The notes below the pieces were generated by a model, which worked only from the letters and a program-made list of their open reading frames with translations, had not been told where the DNA came from and searched no databases. From positions 42,618,688-42,682,687 of the forward strand of contig OX392535.1 of assembly GCA_947623455.1 (NCBI GenBank): 64,000 nt of DNA, written 5' to 3'. Made by a program: the position numbers and the translations under genes. Below are positions 30,474-45,000 of the stretch, in pieces (position 1 is the first letter of the stretch; each line of letters opens with the position of its first letter). Source of the DNA: Mimachlamys varia (Eukaryota; Mollusca; Bivalvia; Pectinida; Pectinidae).

Positions 30474-32116
30474 CAAAGCTATATCAGAGTCATTGAAAAG
30501 CTTTCATGAAGAAAAACAAATCTGTGATTATGTGAATTTATATCAAGATTGATTGTCAAGTTATTTAGATAAAATGTGTGAAGTTCTATGACAGAAGTTA
30601 GACGTCCCTATTTTACACAAAAGCTGAAAATGTTCAACTTGTGATAAGTGTGTTCTTCGAAAGAAAGATTTAGAAATTTAATGTGTTGCAATATTTTGTA
30701 AATAAGATTTTACTATATAGTTAAAACATATTTATATGATGTCATAATCTAGAAATTTCATAATTTGTTAATTAAGAAATTTATGGGTTATTTTTCTTCA
30801 TGTTTTTGTATTTAATTATGCATCACAAATGATTTAGTTTGTAGAAAACACATAAACAGTTAACTTCTGCTTCGTTTTCCGGAGAGACACATATACAATT
30901 GGTTCTTTTCTTTCAAATCTTGAAATTTTCATAAAATAATTTATTTATTTCTATTGTTTTTTTTTTGGTATTCCATATTTTTCTTATGTCCAATGATCAT
31001 GTTTTACTAAGCCAGGCTGTTTGTCCGTCCATCTGTCCTTATGGGATCATTTCCGTCTTTGGACGGGTATTTATTATCGGAAGAAGAATTTAAAGGTCAA
31101 AGATCACCGTTACAGACCATTCAGTACAAGTGCGACTTTGTCATATCTCCTTGGTGCCATATGTTGATAGTTTATGGTATTACCCTGTTTAAAAAAAAAG
31201 GAGTTTAATAGACATTGATTTAATGTTTTTCACTTTCTTGTACATTTCACACTTGAAGTTTTTCTGGCTTTGATTATTTGGTCATTGTTAGCTCATGTTT
31301 ATCAATATTTCAACAAATTTGAGCTGCTCTAACGGGTCAACTGATATTGATTTAAATTTGATTTATACCTTTATTAGTCGGGCATGAAAACAATGAGCCT
31401 ATTTGGACAGTTGGTTAAGTTTTGAAATTTGATATAGAAAAAAATGATCTTTTTATAGTATCAAAGTAAAATCTTACATTAAATTGTTTAAAAATTTAGT
31501 CTTGTTTTATCAGTAATTAATGTCTGAACTTCATTTGTTGTTTCCCCTTTTATCTCCATAAAATGATTAGAATTTAGATATGAAATCACCTGTACATAAA
31601 TATTATAATGTTATTAAGATTTAGAGGATTAAATTGTTTCTGTTAAATGTGAGAAAACATTATGTGAATTTTACAAAGTTTTTGTATATATTTCACAGGA
31701 AGCTGTATTCTTGAAGTATGTTACACTGTTTAAATGTCCTTCACTTTTTTTATCATTTCAAATATTGTTCAGTTTGTACAGAAAATATTACTAATTTTAC
31801 AAAAATGTTATTATATTAATTATTATTGCTGTACCTGCTTGGCAATAAGTATTCATTTGAATTGTTCTAACTGCTTTTTCGCTAGTCATGTAATCAGTCC
31901 ACAAGTGTTCATTGAAAAAAACTTCCTTGTTATTTCTGTGGCAATAATTTCTTATTCATTTATGCATGTAAATGTGTTTGTCTTTTTAAATTGCTGAAAT
32001 TTTCTTGGTAAATTTACCTTCCAACTTCCATGATATCTATATATATCTACCACACACTCTTTATACCTGTACCATAAATGTGGGGAAAAATTCTACAAAG
32101 GGAGATAATCGCAGGT

Positions 32117-32207
32117 TTAACTCATCCACCCCTAAAGACACATTTGAACTCTTCCAATTCAGAGATTTGAATAGTTTATTATGAAAATTTAGAGGTGAAT
32201 GTGTTAA
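32117..32207. mobile_element. 91-bp TTAA-ended foldback element, copy 2
   Basis: Begins TTAACTCATCCACCCCTAAA and ends AGAGGTGAATGTGTTAA. Same length and internal GAACTCTTCCAATT-type segment as the other copies, more diverged. Confidence 0.68.
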
Positions 32208-33127
32208 CAGATTTTCTCTGATACAGGAGTAAAACTCAATGTTATTCATTTCACTTAGAATGGTTTTGCTTTTGAGATAATAAAGTAGATCTACATTTAT
32301 GTGCACTTTCTAAAATTACTTAACTTGTAAATAGTTTTAAAATTCTGTAAAAAAAAATCACAAAACCTTTATATGTTGGTATTTCATCATGTGGGTTACT
32401 GTTTAATGGTATGTAAGTGAAAACAATTCATTGATTTATCGGTAATTATTAACTTCAGATAAAAAGTGATAAGGTATACCTCCCCTTCACTTTGGTGTCA
32501 AATATTTTCATTTAAGCCAACTTTTGGACAATCAAGCAGCCTTACAATTAAATGAAAATACACCAACAAGTGTATAAATATACAGTGAAGGAGGTTAATA
32601 AACATTTTGTTTAACTGTTTAGAATATTCAAGATACGGGTATGTAAGATAGTGGTTCAATTAAAGCTGAAGTTGAAAAAAGATAGAAATTATACTTGTTG
32701 TGTATCTCCGTCTTTTCCCATATGTCTCATCTTTTCTTTCCTTTTTTTTTTAAGTTCAGGAAATTTTCAACACAATTTTTTTTTCGTTAAATTTCTGATT
32801 CTCTGATTCAGTGATTGTGATGAAGTTTAGATCTATCTGAATGTTAATTTTTGTTATTGTGCCGTTGAATGACCACTTTTTTAATGTTTATTGGAAGGAT
32901 TTTGTTTTGTTAATTGCTATCAATGTTTGTTACTTTGCCAAATATTATAGATCAGGGTCTGTACTGTCATCATGTTCAGACTTGGGATTTATGCTTAAGC
33001 CAAATCTTGGGTTTTTGTCAGCAATAAAGAAACACATATTTATCAATAATTATCAAAAAATCTGTAGATATCTCAACCTGAAAACAGTTTGAAATGAGTA
33101 AGCTTTATTTTCCCAGGGACTCTTGAT

Positions 33128-33218
33128 TTAACTCAATCACCCCTGAAATTTCATAATGGATTATTCCAACCTTTGAATTGGAAGAGTTCATATGTGTCTC
33201 CTGGGGTGAATAAGTTAG
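33128..33218. mobile_element. 91-bp TTAA-ended foldback element, copy 3
   Basis: Begins TTAACTCAATCACCCCTGAA and ends TGGGGTGAATAAGTTAG. The best-preserved inverted ends of the three copies. Confidence 0.72.
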
Positions 33219-33268
33219 ACAATTTGTAAGGAAATTGGTCTGAGCACAGAACCCATGCTTGACCATGA

Positions 33269-33574
33269 GTACAGCTTCATAACGTACAGACCGAGGTATA
33301 CTTAACGGGCACATTGATGTACAGCTTCATAACGTACAGACCGAGGTATACTTCATGGGCACATTGATGTACAGCTTCATAACGTACAGACCGAGGTATA
33401 CTTCATGGGCACATTGATGTACAGCTTCATAACGTACAGACCGAGGTATACTTCATGGGCACATTGATGTACAGCTTCATAACGTACAGACCGAGGTATA
33501 CTTCATGGGCACATTGATGTTCAGCTTCATAACGTACAGACCGAGGTATACTTCATGGGCACATTGATGTTCAG
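33269..33574. repeat. 50-bp tandem array, six copies
   Basis: GTACAGCTTCATAACGTACA, then GACCGAGGTATACTTCATGG and GCACATTGAT, six times at exact 50-bp spacing and almost invariant. Confidence 0.96.
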
Positions 33575-34935
33575 TGTTTATATATGAAATGTGACTGCTG
33601 GCCAAAGTTTTTTTTTCAGAACTGAAAGTTCTTAAATATTTTTCCCTGTTTTATAACTAATGAAAGCTCTCTGGGATATTTTTCTTTACTGAAAAATGTT
33701 TTAAATTTACTTGCAAGGAATTTAAAATTTCGTATGTGCAGTACATTTTAACATGATTTTTTGTTAAATTTCACAAAATATTTGTGTGTGCTTGTCTTTT
33801 GGATGTTGTTTTCTGTTCAAATATGTACGTTAATTATACAAGATGTGTTTGAAAGACCAAGGTAGTTTCTGTTTACATAAATATTGTTATTTAAATCATA
33901 TTATCTTTGACCAACTCTAATACACCTTAAAAATTGGATATGTACATAAAAACTTTATATATGCAGGAATTTGATTTTAATGTCATAGAATTTCAGCTGT
34001 TTGATTTGCTGTAATTTTTATTCTCTAATATGCACTAGATTTCTCTGACCATTCCTTTTATTTCGTCATTTAGTGCAACTTTAAAGATCATTTTGAAAAA
34101 AAAACTTGAATGATCAATTAAAAGATCCTGTAGTGCGAAATTGTTGTATTTTAAAATTGCCAATATAATTTATCTTCCAGAAGCACACGGAGGTTCTGGA
34201 TCTAAAAAAATTGTCAAGTGAAGATGTTTATTCAAAAAAGAAAATAAGCGAGATCAAAAAGTGCTTCAGTTTTAAAATCGAGATGAAAAGAATTTACTGA
34301 AAAGGACGTTGTTTTCAAGTCAGATTCATCATAGTTTTTAATATAGAATTCATTCCAAATCATTTTAATGGCATAATTGAATATAAATATATATATATAT
34401 TAAATATGATTTATACTAGAATTAAATGGCTGAAACCCAGAGTGAAATTAAACTAGTAAAATGCTGCAAACTTCAAACATCTTGTATTTAGAAAATGAAA
34501 TTTCCAGGGCGTTGTACTGTTCACTGCCAGTCCATGTGTCAGAAGAGATTATGTTTGAATTGTTACTTTATTTTGATGTGTTATTTAACATAATAACATT
34601 ATTATATTAACATTATTATAAGATACCGGTTTAAATAATTGTTCAATATGTTCATATGAATTTACATGAACAAAATGTTGAAATGTTTGAAAGATATTGT
34701 TTGGTTTAACCATAGTGTCTATAAAAGAAGGTCTCAGAAATATTTATTATATTTGAGAAGCTACCATCTGATATACTTAGTATATTCCAATATTACGAGA
34801 AAATAATGTTATTTTCAAACTTAACGAGAAATTTCAATGTTCCTGAAGCATGAAATATTTTGTAATGTGTATCCAATTTGCAACTGAAGATGTTAATAAC
34901 TTATCCATATAAAACTTTAAGAAGCATTTATCTTG
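33575..34935. other. Intergenic, no feature seen
   Basis: AT-rich. Includes a short AT microsatellite near 34385-34402. Confidence 0.5.
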
Positions 34936-35285
34936 ATGAAAGTTCTCCCTGAGAAACTTACCTGTATGAAATTTTTCCTTAAGAAACTTACCTGTATGAA
35001 TGTTCTCCCTGAGAAACTTACCTATATGGAAGTTCTCCCTGAGAAACTTACCTGTATGAATGTTCTCCCTGAGAAACTTACCTGTACGAGAAACTTACCT
35101 GTATGAAAGTTCTCCCTGAGAAACTTACCTGTATGAAAGTTCTCCCTGAGAAACTTACCTGTATAAAAGTTCTCCCTGAGAAATTTACCTGTATGATTGT
35201 TCACCCTGAGAAACTTACCCGTATGAAAGTTCTCCCTGAGAAACGTACCTGTATGAAAGTTCTCCCTGAGAAATTTACCTTTATT
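34936..35285. repeat. 30-bp tandem array
   Basis: About 12 copies of GAGAAACTTACCTGTATGAA plus AGTTCTCCCT. One unit near 35085 is shortened. Confidence 0.95.
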
Positions 35286-38200
35286 TTAATTAGTGCTACA
35301 TTTTGTATCTTAAGATAACTGGTGTGAACTGTTTATTCACAAGAATTCAAAGATGCTTTACACAAAACATAGATCCTGGGCCTCCCTATCTCCTCACTTT
35401 ATACCTTATTTCAGAGTCGACCTGAAATAGATGTTACTTATTATACTGTAGGTACATTGTGTCAGTATAAACTTTTATCAGGATCATATAACATATGTAT
35501 CAGTAATCTTTAATGTAGACAGATTACTTGAAAAACAAATAGTATAATGAATTTAATTTCTTACCGAATGTCTTCTGCAATCCATTTGTAAATAGAAACA
35601 AAGAAAAATGTTTGATTATTTTAAACTTGGTTTATTTATCATTGATCCAGATGTGCATTTCTCGAGAGTATAAACCAGGTGTTTTGATTGTTGATAGAAA
35701 ATTGTTTATTACTTATCGGACAACTTTGTACAGAATCTTGTCTATTTTAGTACTTTGTAGTAAATTGACTCTTGTCACTGCAGCTGGCTATTTCAACGAT
35801 AAACTTTCTTTTTCTCATTTATTTTAAGGGTGAAAGGTAATTTATTGTGATAAGGGACCCTGATTTGGAGTCTTACATTTTCTTAGTTTGTAGTATTGTC
35901 ATTTACCCACAATTCATTGCACGCTACACTTCTATTTTATCACTGATAATTATATAAGTGTAGCGTAGCGAAGTGCACTCAATCGTGGGTATCCGACATT
36001 GAGTTGGTAGTTTACAGGTCTAGTTATTAAATAACTGGAAACTTTATCACCTTATTTCTCTGCTAAATGATTAAAACTAACAATTATTTGAAGATTTAGA
36101 GCTTTTTGCATAACTTCAAGAATGTTTAAGCAATCACGAAATATGAGTATTAGATAAAAAGACAAAAAAGATTTTTTTTAATAACATATAATTATCATAG
36201 ATTACATTTTCATATTTCATTAAGATTCATTCATGATAAGTATTGTTGAGGAATTTTTCTTTTTCAAAATAAAAACTGTAGTATACAGTTTTCATTTGAA
36301 GATTGTGTTCAGGTAAAACCAACATATCATAGCATTATACAGCTACCTATATAAACATAAGTATATAACATACTAGATAACAACTTATATATAATGTACA
36401 AATGCTCAAGTTTTTATTTGCTTTCGTGAAAGAAATGAATTTTTTAATCTGCGGATATAATGTTTGTCAACTGCTGTTTAAGTGTTATTGTTAACATAAA
36501 GAATAGATTTCATATATGAATTTTACAGTTATCATTCTTTGTTTAAGAGTACCTATTTAAGGATCATATTTTCAAGTTCAATATCAACAACTCGCCATTT
36601 CTTCTGTGTACAATTTATGTGGACCATTTGTAACATTTTTTCTGGTGTATTCCTCTAGTATAAAGTTTATGCTCCAGAGATAATCAGGAGATGCCATACT
36701 TATCTGACCACCAGTTTAAGATCCTGTTTCTCTCCTAAATGACCCAATCCAAAGGTCAAGGATGTTGACTGGCATAAAGGTTTTAAGTTTCACACATTTC
36801 AAGTATTGAATCAATCTGCAGTTCAAGCAGAGAAATATAATTATTTGCAGGGTTCTTCTTTTAGTTTAAAAATATACTGGTATTAAAATTAAATGGCAAA
36901 ATATAAGATGTTTTTATAAGTAAGTTGTAAAAAAAAGCATATCCCAGAATTTGATTATGTATGTCTTTACAAAAGAATAAAACTTTTGATTTCATTAAAA
37001 AACTTTAACTTTTGCTTTAATTCAAATTCTTCTGACATGGAAATAACTGCTTATGTTAAGATAAAAAAGCAGTTTTGCCAAAGATGGGCCTTGAATTGAA
37101 ATTTTACTAATTCATTGTTTAACTTTGTTGTCCCATTAGAGATAAAAACTTTATACAATGTGATTTTGTATCATTGATGTAAATGTGGTATTGATGGTAA
37201 ATTAGTTATGTAATACGGACCATGACCTTATGACATAGCACTCACTGATAAACACATTAACAGTTTACATGTTTAATCACCTTCACTCCGTGAAAAGTAA
37301 GAATATTCTCCAGGATTTCACTTTTGATGATAATGTGAATGGGCCGTGCTGTCACATGTAGTCATATGTATACTGCATTGTTTTAAACTCAGTGTCCTGT
37401 TGTTGATTTTAATGATATTCAAAAATGATGATTCAATGAGAATTGAAAAATAAAATGTTTCTTTTAGTGAAATGAACCAATATAAGATTTTTAGTGAAAC
37501 TGAAATGCAGTTTTTCGTTGTTTCATTTATGTTTTTAAGATAGTTTTTTTTTTAAGTTGAAAAAAAACAAGAAGTTGAATCTCATAAACTACTGACATGA
37601 CTTGAGTAAATTATAATTACTTCAATCACTGCACTGGGCTAGTCTAGATTAATCACAGAAACTTGATAACACCATTAGATATAGGCTACTGATATTTATT
37701 GTCTTCGTCCACATATTCAAAATGTTAGTGACCAATCTGAAATTCAAGATTATTCTGGTATGTATTTCATCACCTGCTGTAAAAAGGAGTATATTTGTAC
37801 ATGTGGAAATTTTCCGTGTTTTTTACTTTTCACGATTTGCGTCATGTGGAAATTATTGTATTGGCAATTTGGATATGTTTGTTTATAATTAATTTTGCCA
37901 TTTTATGATCGATAGATAGGGTAAATTCGAAAAAAAACCAATAAGAATTAAAAAAAAAACCATAAAATTTTATACAAAATTTCTGTATTTACAGTAGGTA
38001 CATCTATTATAAATGAAATCTTTTTATTTTTAGATTTCTTTCTTTTCTTTTATATTCTTTCACATATACAGGAGACTTAAATTAGAAATTTTGGGTCCAA
38101 AGTGATAGCCAGAATTACGTCTATGCATCAGTAGCTTGATTGGCTGCTTCCTGCCTTGGCAGTTTGTACATTGCTTGTGACTGATCATGGATATTATGTA

Positions 38201-38841
38201 CAAGAGATATTGAACAAAGAAATATATGTATTACATGTACAATGCAAAGTGGTATTTGTATACGTTACTGTGACAGAGTTAAATGGTCCATTGGTTTTAT
38301 TGATTATATATATTATACATACTGGATTAAAGATTGAACATTTCTAATGTTGAAAGCAATAAATTATCTATTTTTACCATCACTTGGTTTCCATGTGGTT
38401 TATTCACTCTCAGAAACTGCCTTCAAATCGAGATTGGTTTGAACTTTGGTTACGACACAATATTTATGTAATTTTACAAAGATTGCTCAGAGACATAATT
38501 AGTTGTTGGAGCAAAAATATTTATATGAATACAAAAAAATCTTATGTCATTTAATTGGTAGATTGGTTGGAACACATAAATTTGGGTTTCAGAATTTTTT
38601 TTTTTTGCACTTTGAAAACCCCCTTTTTCTGCAAAAGATTTGAACATTTAAACATTTTCAATTACTACTGATTAAAATCTTTCTGAGCAATCACTGCCTC
38701 TAAAGCATTTGAATACACATTCTTTTTGTATTTCTAACAAAAAAATCATATTAACACCTTTTCTTAGATGGAAATATTTTATTTTACACAATATATACGG
38801 TATGTACAGGAATGAATTTCATTTCAGAAAATAAATAGGGT
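35286..38841. other. Intergenic, mostly featureless
   Basis: 3.5 kb of AT-rich sequence. Apart from the hairpin element at 35904-35991 no gene, RNA or repeat could be supported. Confidence 0.5.
35904..35991. mobile_element. 88-bp hairpin element
   Basis: TACCCACAATTCATTGCACG and CTACACTT are mirrored by AAGTGTAG and GTGCACTCAATCGTGGGTA. Near-complete foldback, MITE-like. Confidence 0.6.
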
Positions 38842-39047
38842 ATATACAGTGTACTTCCATCTTAACATATACAGTGTACTTCCATCTTAACATATACACT
38901 GTACTTCCATCTTAACATATACAGTGTACTTCCATCTTAACATATACAGTGTACTTCCATCTTAACATATACAGTGTACTTCCATCTTAACATATACAGT
39001 GTACTTCCATCTTAACATATACAGTGTACTTCCATCTTAACATATAC
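38842..39047. repeat. 25-bp tandem array, eight copies
   Basis: CATATACAGTGTACTTCCAT plus CTTAA repeated about eight times. It ends 10-20 bp before the 29-bp satellite starts. Confidence 0.95.
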
Positions 39048-39056
39048 ATCATTTTC

Positions 39057-42000
39057 AAATTGTGAATCCTGTCCTGTAGCTGTGGGAATAATGAATCATG
39101 TCCTGTAGCTGTGGGAATATTCAATCGTGTCCTGTAGCTGTAGGAATATAGAATCGTGTCCTGTAGCTGTGGGAATATTGAATCGTGTCCTGTAGCTGTG
39201 GGAATATTGAATCATGTCCTGTAGCTGTGGGAATATTGAATCATGTCATGTAGCTGGGGGAATATTGAACCATGTCCTATAGCTGTGGAAATATAGAATC
39301 GTGTCCTGTAGCTGTGGGAATATAGAATCGTGTCCTGTAGCTGTGGGAATATAGAATCATGTCCTGTAGCTGTGGGAATATTGAATCATGTCCTGTAGCT
39401 GTGGGAATATTGAATCATGTCCTGTAGCTGTGGGAATATTGAACCATGTCCTGTAGCTGTGGTAATATTGAATCATGTCCTGTCGCTGTGGGAATATAGA
39501 ATCCTGTCCTGTAGCTGTGGGGATATTGAATCGTGTCCTGTAGCTGTGGGAATATTGAATCATGTCCTGTAGCTGTGGGAATATTGAATCATGTCCTGTA
39601 GCTGTGGGAATATTGAATCATGTCCTGTAGCTGTGGGAATATTGAATCCTGTCCTGTAGCTGTGGGAATATAGAATCATGTCCTGTAGCTGTGGGAATAT
39701 TGAATCCTGTCCTGTAGCTGTGGGAATATTGAATCCTGTCCTGTAGCTGTGGGAATATTGAATCCTGTCCTGTAGCTGTGGGAATATAGAATCATGTCCT
39801 GTAGCTGTGGGAATATTGAATCATGTCCTGTAGCTGTGGGAATATTGAATCTTGTCCTGTAGCTGTGGGAATATTGAATCATGTCCTGTAGCTGTGGGGA
39901 TATTGAATCCTGTCCTGTAGCTGTGGGAATATAGAATCATGTCTTGTAGCTATGGGAATATAGAATCCTGTCCTGTAGCTGTGGGAATATTGAATCCTGT
40001 CCTGTAGCTGTGGGAATATTGAATCATGTCCTGTAGCTGTGGGAATATTGAATCATGTCCTGTAGCTGTTGGAATATTGAATCATGTCCTGTAACTGTGG
40101 GAATATTGAATCCTGTCCTGTAGCTGTGGGAATATTGAACCCTGTCCTGTAGCTGTGGGAATATTGAATCATGTCCTGTAGCTGTGGGAATATAGAAACC
40201 TGTCATGTAGCTGTGGGAATATTGAATCATGTCCTGTAGCTGTGGGAATATTGAATCCTGTCCTGAAGCTGTGGGAATATTGAATCATGTCCTGTAGCTG
40301 TGGGAATATAGAATCATGTCCTGTAGCTGTGGGGATATTGAATCATGTCCTGTCGCTGTGGGAACATTGAATAATGTCCTGTAGCTGTGGGAATAATGAA
40401 TCATGTCCTGTAGCTGTGGGAATATAGAATCGTGTCCTGTAGCTGTGGGAATATAGAATCATGTCATGTAGCTGTGGGAATATAGAATCGTGTCCTGTAG
40501 CTGTGGGAATATAGAATCGTGTCCTGTAGCTGTGGGAATATTGAATCATGTCCTGTAGCTGTGGGAATATTGAATCCTGTCCTGTAGCTGTGGGAATATT
40601 GAATCATGTCCTGTAGCTGTGGGGATATTGAATCATGTCCTGTAGCTGTGGGAATATATAATCATGTCCTGTAGCTGTGGGAATATTGAATCATGTCCTG
40701 TAGCTGTGGGAATATTGAATCTTGTCCTGTAGCTGTGGGAATATTGAATCATGTCCTGTAGCTGTGGGAATATTGAATCATGTCCTGTAGCTGTGGGAAT
40801 ATTGAACCATGTCCTGTAGCTGTGGGAATATTGAATCCTGTCCTGTAGCTGTGGGGATATTGAATCATGTCTTGTAGCTATGGGAATATAGAATCCTGTC
40901 CTGTAGCTGTGGGAATATTGAATCATGTCCTGTAGCTGTGGGAATATTGAATCCTGTCCTGTAGCTGTGGGAATATTGAATCATGTCCTGTAGCTGTGGG
41001 AATAATGAATCATGTCCTGTAACTGTGGGAATATTGAATCCTGTCCTATAGCTGTGGGAATATTGAATCCTGTCCTGTAGCTGTGGGAATATTGAATCAT
41101 GTCCTGTAGCTGTGGGAATATAGAAACCTGTCCTGTAGCTGTGGGAATATTGAATCATGTCCTGTAGCTGTGGGAATATTGAATCCTGTCCTGAAGCTGT
41201 GGGAATATTGAATCATGTCCTGTAGCTGTGGGAATATAGAATCATGTCCTGTAGCTGTAGGAATATTGAATCATGTCCTGTAGCTGTGGGGATATTGAAT
41301 CGTGTCCTGTAGCTGTGGGAATATTGAATCATGTCCTGTAGCTGTGGGAATATTGAATCGTGTCCTGTAGCTGTGGGAATATTGAATCATGTCCTGTAGC
41401 TGTGGGAATATTGAATCATGTCCTGTAGCTGTGGGGATATTGAATCATGTCTTCGTTGTAGCTATGGGAATATAGAATCCTGTCCTGTAGCTGTGGGAAT
41501 ATTGAATCCTGTCCTGTAGCTGTGGGAATATTGAATCGTGTCCTGTAGCTGTGGGAATATTGAATCATGTCCTGTAGCTGTTGGAATATTGAATCATGTC
41601 CTGTAGCTGTGGGAATATTGAATCCTGTCCTGTAGCTGTGGGAATATTGAATCCTGTCCTGTAGCTGTGGGAATATTGAATCATGCCCTGTAGCTGTGGG
41701 AATATTGAATCCTGTCCTGTAGCTGTGGGAATATATAATCATGTCCTGTAGCTGTGGGAATATTGAATCATGTCCTGTAGCTGTGGGAATATTGAATCAT
41801 GTCCTGTAGCTGTGGGAATATTGAATCCTGTCCTGTAGCTGTGGGAATATAGAATCATGTCCTGTAGCTGTGGGAATATTGAATCATGTCCTGTAGCTGT
41901 GGGAATATTGAATCCTGTCCTGTAGCTGTGGGGATATTGAATCATGTCTTGTAGCTATGGGAATATAGAATCCTGTCCTGTAGCTGTGGGAATATTGAAT

Positions 42001-45000
42001 CCTGTCCTGTAGCTGTGGGAATATTGAATCCTGTCCTGTAGCTGTGGGAATATTGAATCATGTCCTGTAGCTGTTGGAATATTGAATCATGTCCTGTAAC
42101 TGTGGGAATATTGAATCCTGTCCTGTAGCTGTGGGAATATTGAATCCTGTCCTGTAGCTGTGGGAATATTGAATCATGTCCTGTAGCTGTGGGAATATAG
42201 AAACCTGTCATGTAGCTGTGGGAATATTGAATCATGTCCTGTAGCTGTGGGAATATTGAATCCTGTCCTGAAGCTGTGGGAATATTGAATCATGTCCTGT
42301 AGCTGTGGGAATATAGAATCATGTCCTGTAGCTGTGGGGATATTGAATCATGTCCTGTCGCTGTGGGAACATTGAATAATGTCCTGTAGCTGTGGGAATA
42401 ATGAATCATGTCCTGTAGCTGTGGGAATATAGAATCGTGTCCTGTAGCTGTGGGAATATAGAATCATGTCATGTAGCTGTGGGAATATAGAATCGTGTCC
42501 TGTAGCTGTGGGAATATAGAATCGTGTCCTGTAGCTGTGGGAATATTGAATCATGTCCTGTAGCTGTGGGAATATTGAATCCTGTCCTGTAGCTGTGGGA
42601 ATATTGAATCATGTCCTGTAGCTGTGGGGATATTGAATCATGTCCTGTAGCTGTGGGAATATTGAATCCTGTCCTGTAGCTGTGGGAATATATAATCATG
42701 TCCTGTAGCTGTGGGAATATTGAATCATGTCCTGTAGCTGTGGGAATATTGAATCTTGTCCTGTAGCTGTGGGAATATTGAATCATGTCCTGTAGCTGTG
42801 GGAATATTGAATCATGTCCTGTCGCTGTGGGAACATTGAATCTTGTCCTGTAGCTGTGGGAATATTGAATCATGTCCTGTAGCTGTGGGAATATTGAATC
42901 ATGTCCTGTAGCTGTGGGGATATTGAATCATGTCCTGTAGCTGTGGGAATATTGAATCCTGTCCTGTAGCTGTGGGAATATATAATCATGTCCTGTAGCT
43001 GTGGGAATATTGAATCATGTCCTGTAGCTGTGGGAATATTGAATCTTGTCCTGTAGCTGTGGGAATATTGAATCATGTCCTGTAGCTGTGGGAATATTGA
43101 ATCCTGTCCTGTAGCTGTGGGGATATTGAATCATGTCTTGTAGCTATGGGAATATAGAATCCTGTCCTGTAGCTGTGGGAATATTGAATCCTGTCCTGTA
43201 GCTGTGGGAATATTGAATCCTGTCCTGTAGCTGTGGGAATATTGAATCATGTCCTGTAGCTGTGGGAATATTGAATCATGTCCTGTAACTGTGGGAATAT
43301 TGAATCCTGTCCTGTAGCTGTGGGAATATTGAATCCTGTCCTGTAGCTGTGGGAATATTGAATCATGTCCTGTAGCTGTGGGAATATAGAAACCTGTCCT
43401 GTAGCTGTGGGAATATTGAATCATGTCCTGTAGCTGTGGGAATATTGAATCCTGTCCTGAAGCTGTGGGAATATTGAATCATGTCCTGTAGCTGTGGGAA
43501 TATAGAATAATGTCCTGTAGCTGTAGGAATATTGAATCATGTCCTGTAGCTGTGGGGATATTGAATCGTGTCCTGTAGCTGTGGGAATATTGAATCATGT
43601 CCTGTAGCTGTGGGAATATTGAATCATGTCCTGTAGCTGTGGGGATATTGAATCGTGTCCTGTAGCTGTGGGAATATAGAATCCTGTCCTGTAGCTGTGG
43701 GAATATTGAATCCTGTCCTGTAGCTGTGGGAATATTGAATCCTGTCCTGTAGCTGTGGGGATATTGATTCATGTCCTGTTGCTGTGGGGATATTGATTCA
43801 TGTCCTGTTGCTGTGGGGATATTGAATCATGTCCTGTAGCTGTGGGAATATTGAATCATGTCCTGTAGCTGTGGGAATATTGAATCATGTCCTGTAGCTG
43901 TGGGAATATTGAATCATGTCCTGTAGCTGTGGGAATATTGAATCATGTCCTGTAGCTGTGGGAATATTGAATCATGTCCTGTAGCTGTGGGAATATTGAA
44001 TCATGTCCTGTAACTGTGGGAATATTGAATCATGTCTTCGTTGTAGCTATGGGAATATAGAATCCTGTCCTGTAGCTGTGGGAATATTGAATCCTGTCCT
44101 GTAGCTGTGGGAATATTGAATCGTGTCCTGTAGCTGTGGGAATATTGAATCATGTCCTGTAGCTGTTGGAATATTGAATCATGTCCTGTAGCTGTGGGGA
44201 TATTGAATCATGTCTTCGTTGTAGCTATGGGAATATAGAATCCTGTCCTGTAGCTGTGGGAATATTGAATCCTGTCCTGTAGCTGTGGGAATATTGAATC
44301 GTGTCCTGTAGCTGTGGGAATATTGAATCATGTCCTGTAGCTGTTGGAATATTGAATCATGTCCTGTAGCTGTGGGAATATTGAATCCTGTCCTGTAGCT
44401 GTGGGAATATTGAATCCTGTCCTGTAGCTGTGGGAATATTGAATCATGTCCTGTAGCTGTGGGAATATAGAAACCTGTCATGTAGCTGTGGGAATATTGA
44501 ATCATGTCCTGTAGCTGTGGGAATATTGAATCCTGTCCTGAAGCTGTGGGAATATTGAATCATGTCCTGTAGCTGTGGGAATATAGAATCATGTCCTGTA
44601 GCTGTGGGAATATAGAATCATGTCCTGTACCTGTGGGAATATTGAATCATGTCCTGTAGCTGTGGGAATATAGAAACCTGTCCTGTACCTGTGGGAATAT
44701 TGAATCATGTCCTGTAGCTGTGGGAATATTGAATCATGTCCTGTAGCTGTGGGGATATTGAATCATGTCCTGTAGCTGTGGGAATATTGAATCATGTCCT
44801 GTAGCTGTGGGAATATAGAAACCTGTCCTGTACCTGTGGGGATATTGAATCATGTCCTGTAGCTGTGGGAATATTGAATCATGTCCTGTAGCTGTGGGAA
44901 TATTGAATCGTGTCTTGTAGCTGTGGGAATATTGAATCATGTCCTGTAGCTGTGGGAATATTGAATCATGTCATGTAGCTGTGGGAATATTGAATCATGT

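Larger units (their letters stand above)
30474..33268. other. ATP8B 3' UTR and intergenic sequence
   Basis: AT-rich sequence after the stop codon. No single polyadenylation site can be chosen with confidence. It contains two 91-bp foldback elements, listed separately. Confidence 0.5.

Noticed and set aside
35022..35318. Repeat ORFs (plus and minus strands) over the 30-bp array.
   Set aside because: A 30-bp unit without stops gives periodic ORFs on both strands. No gene features.
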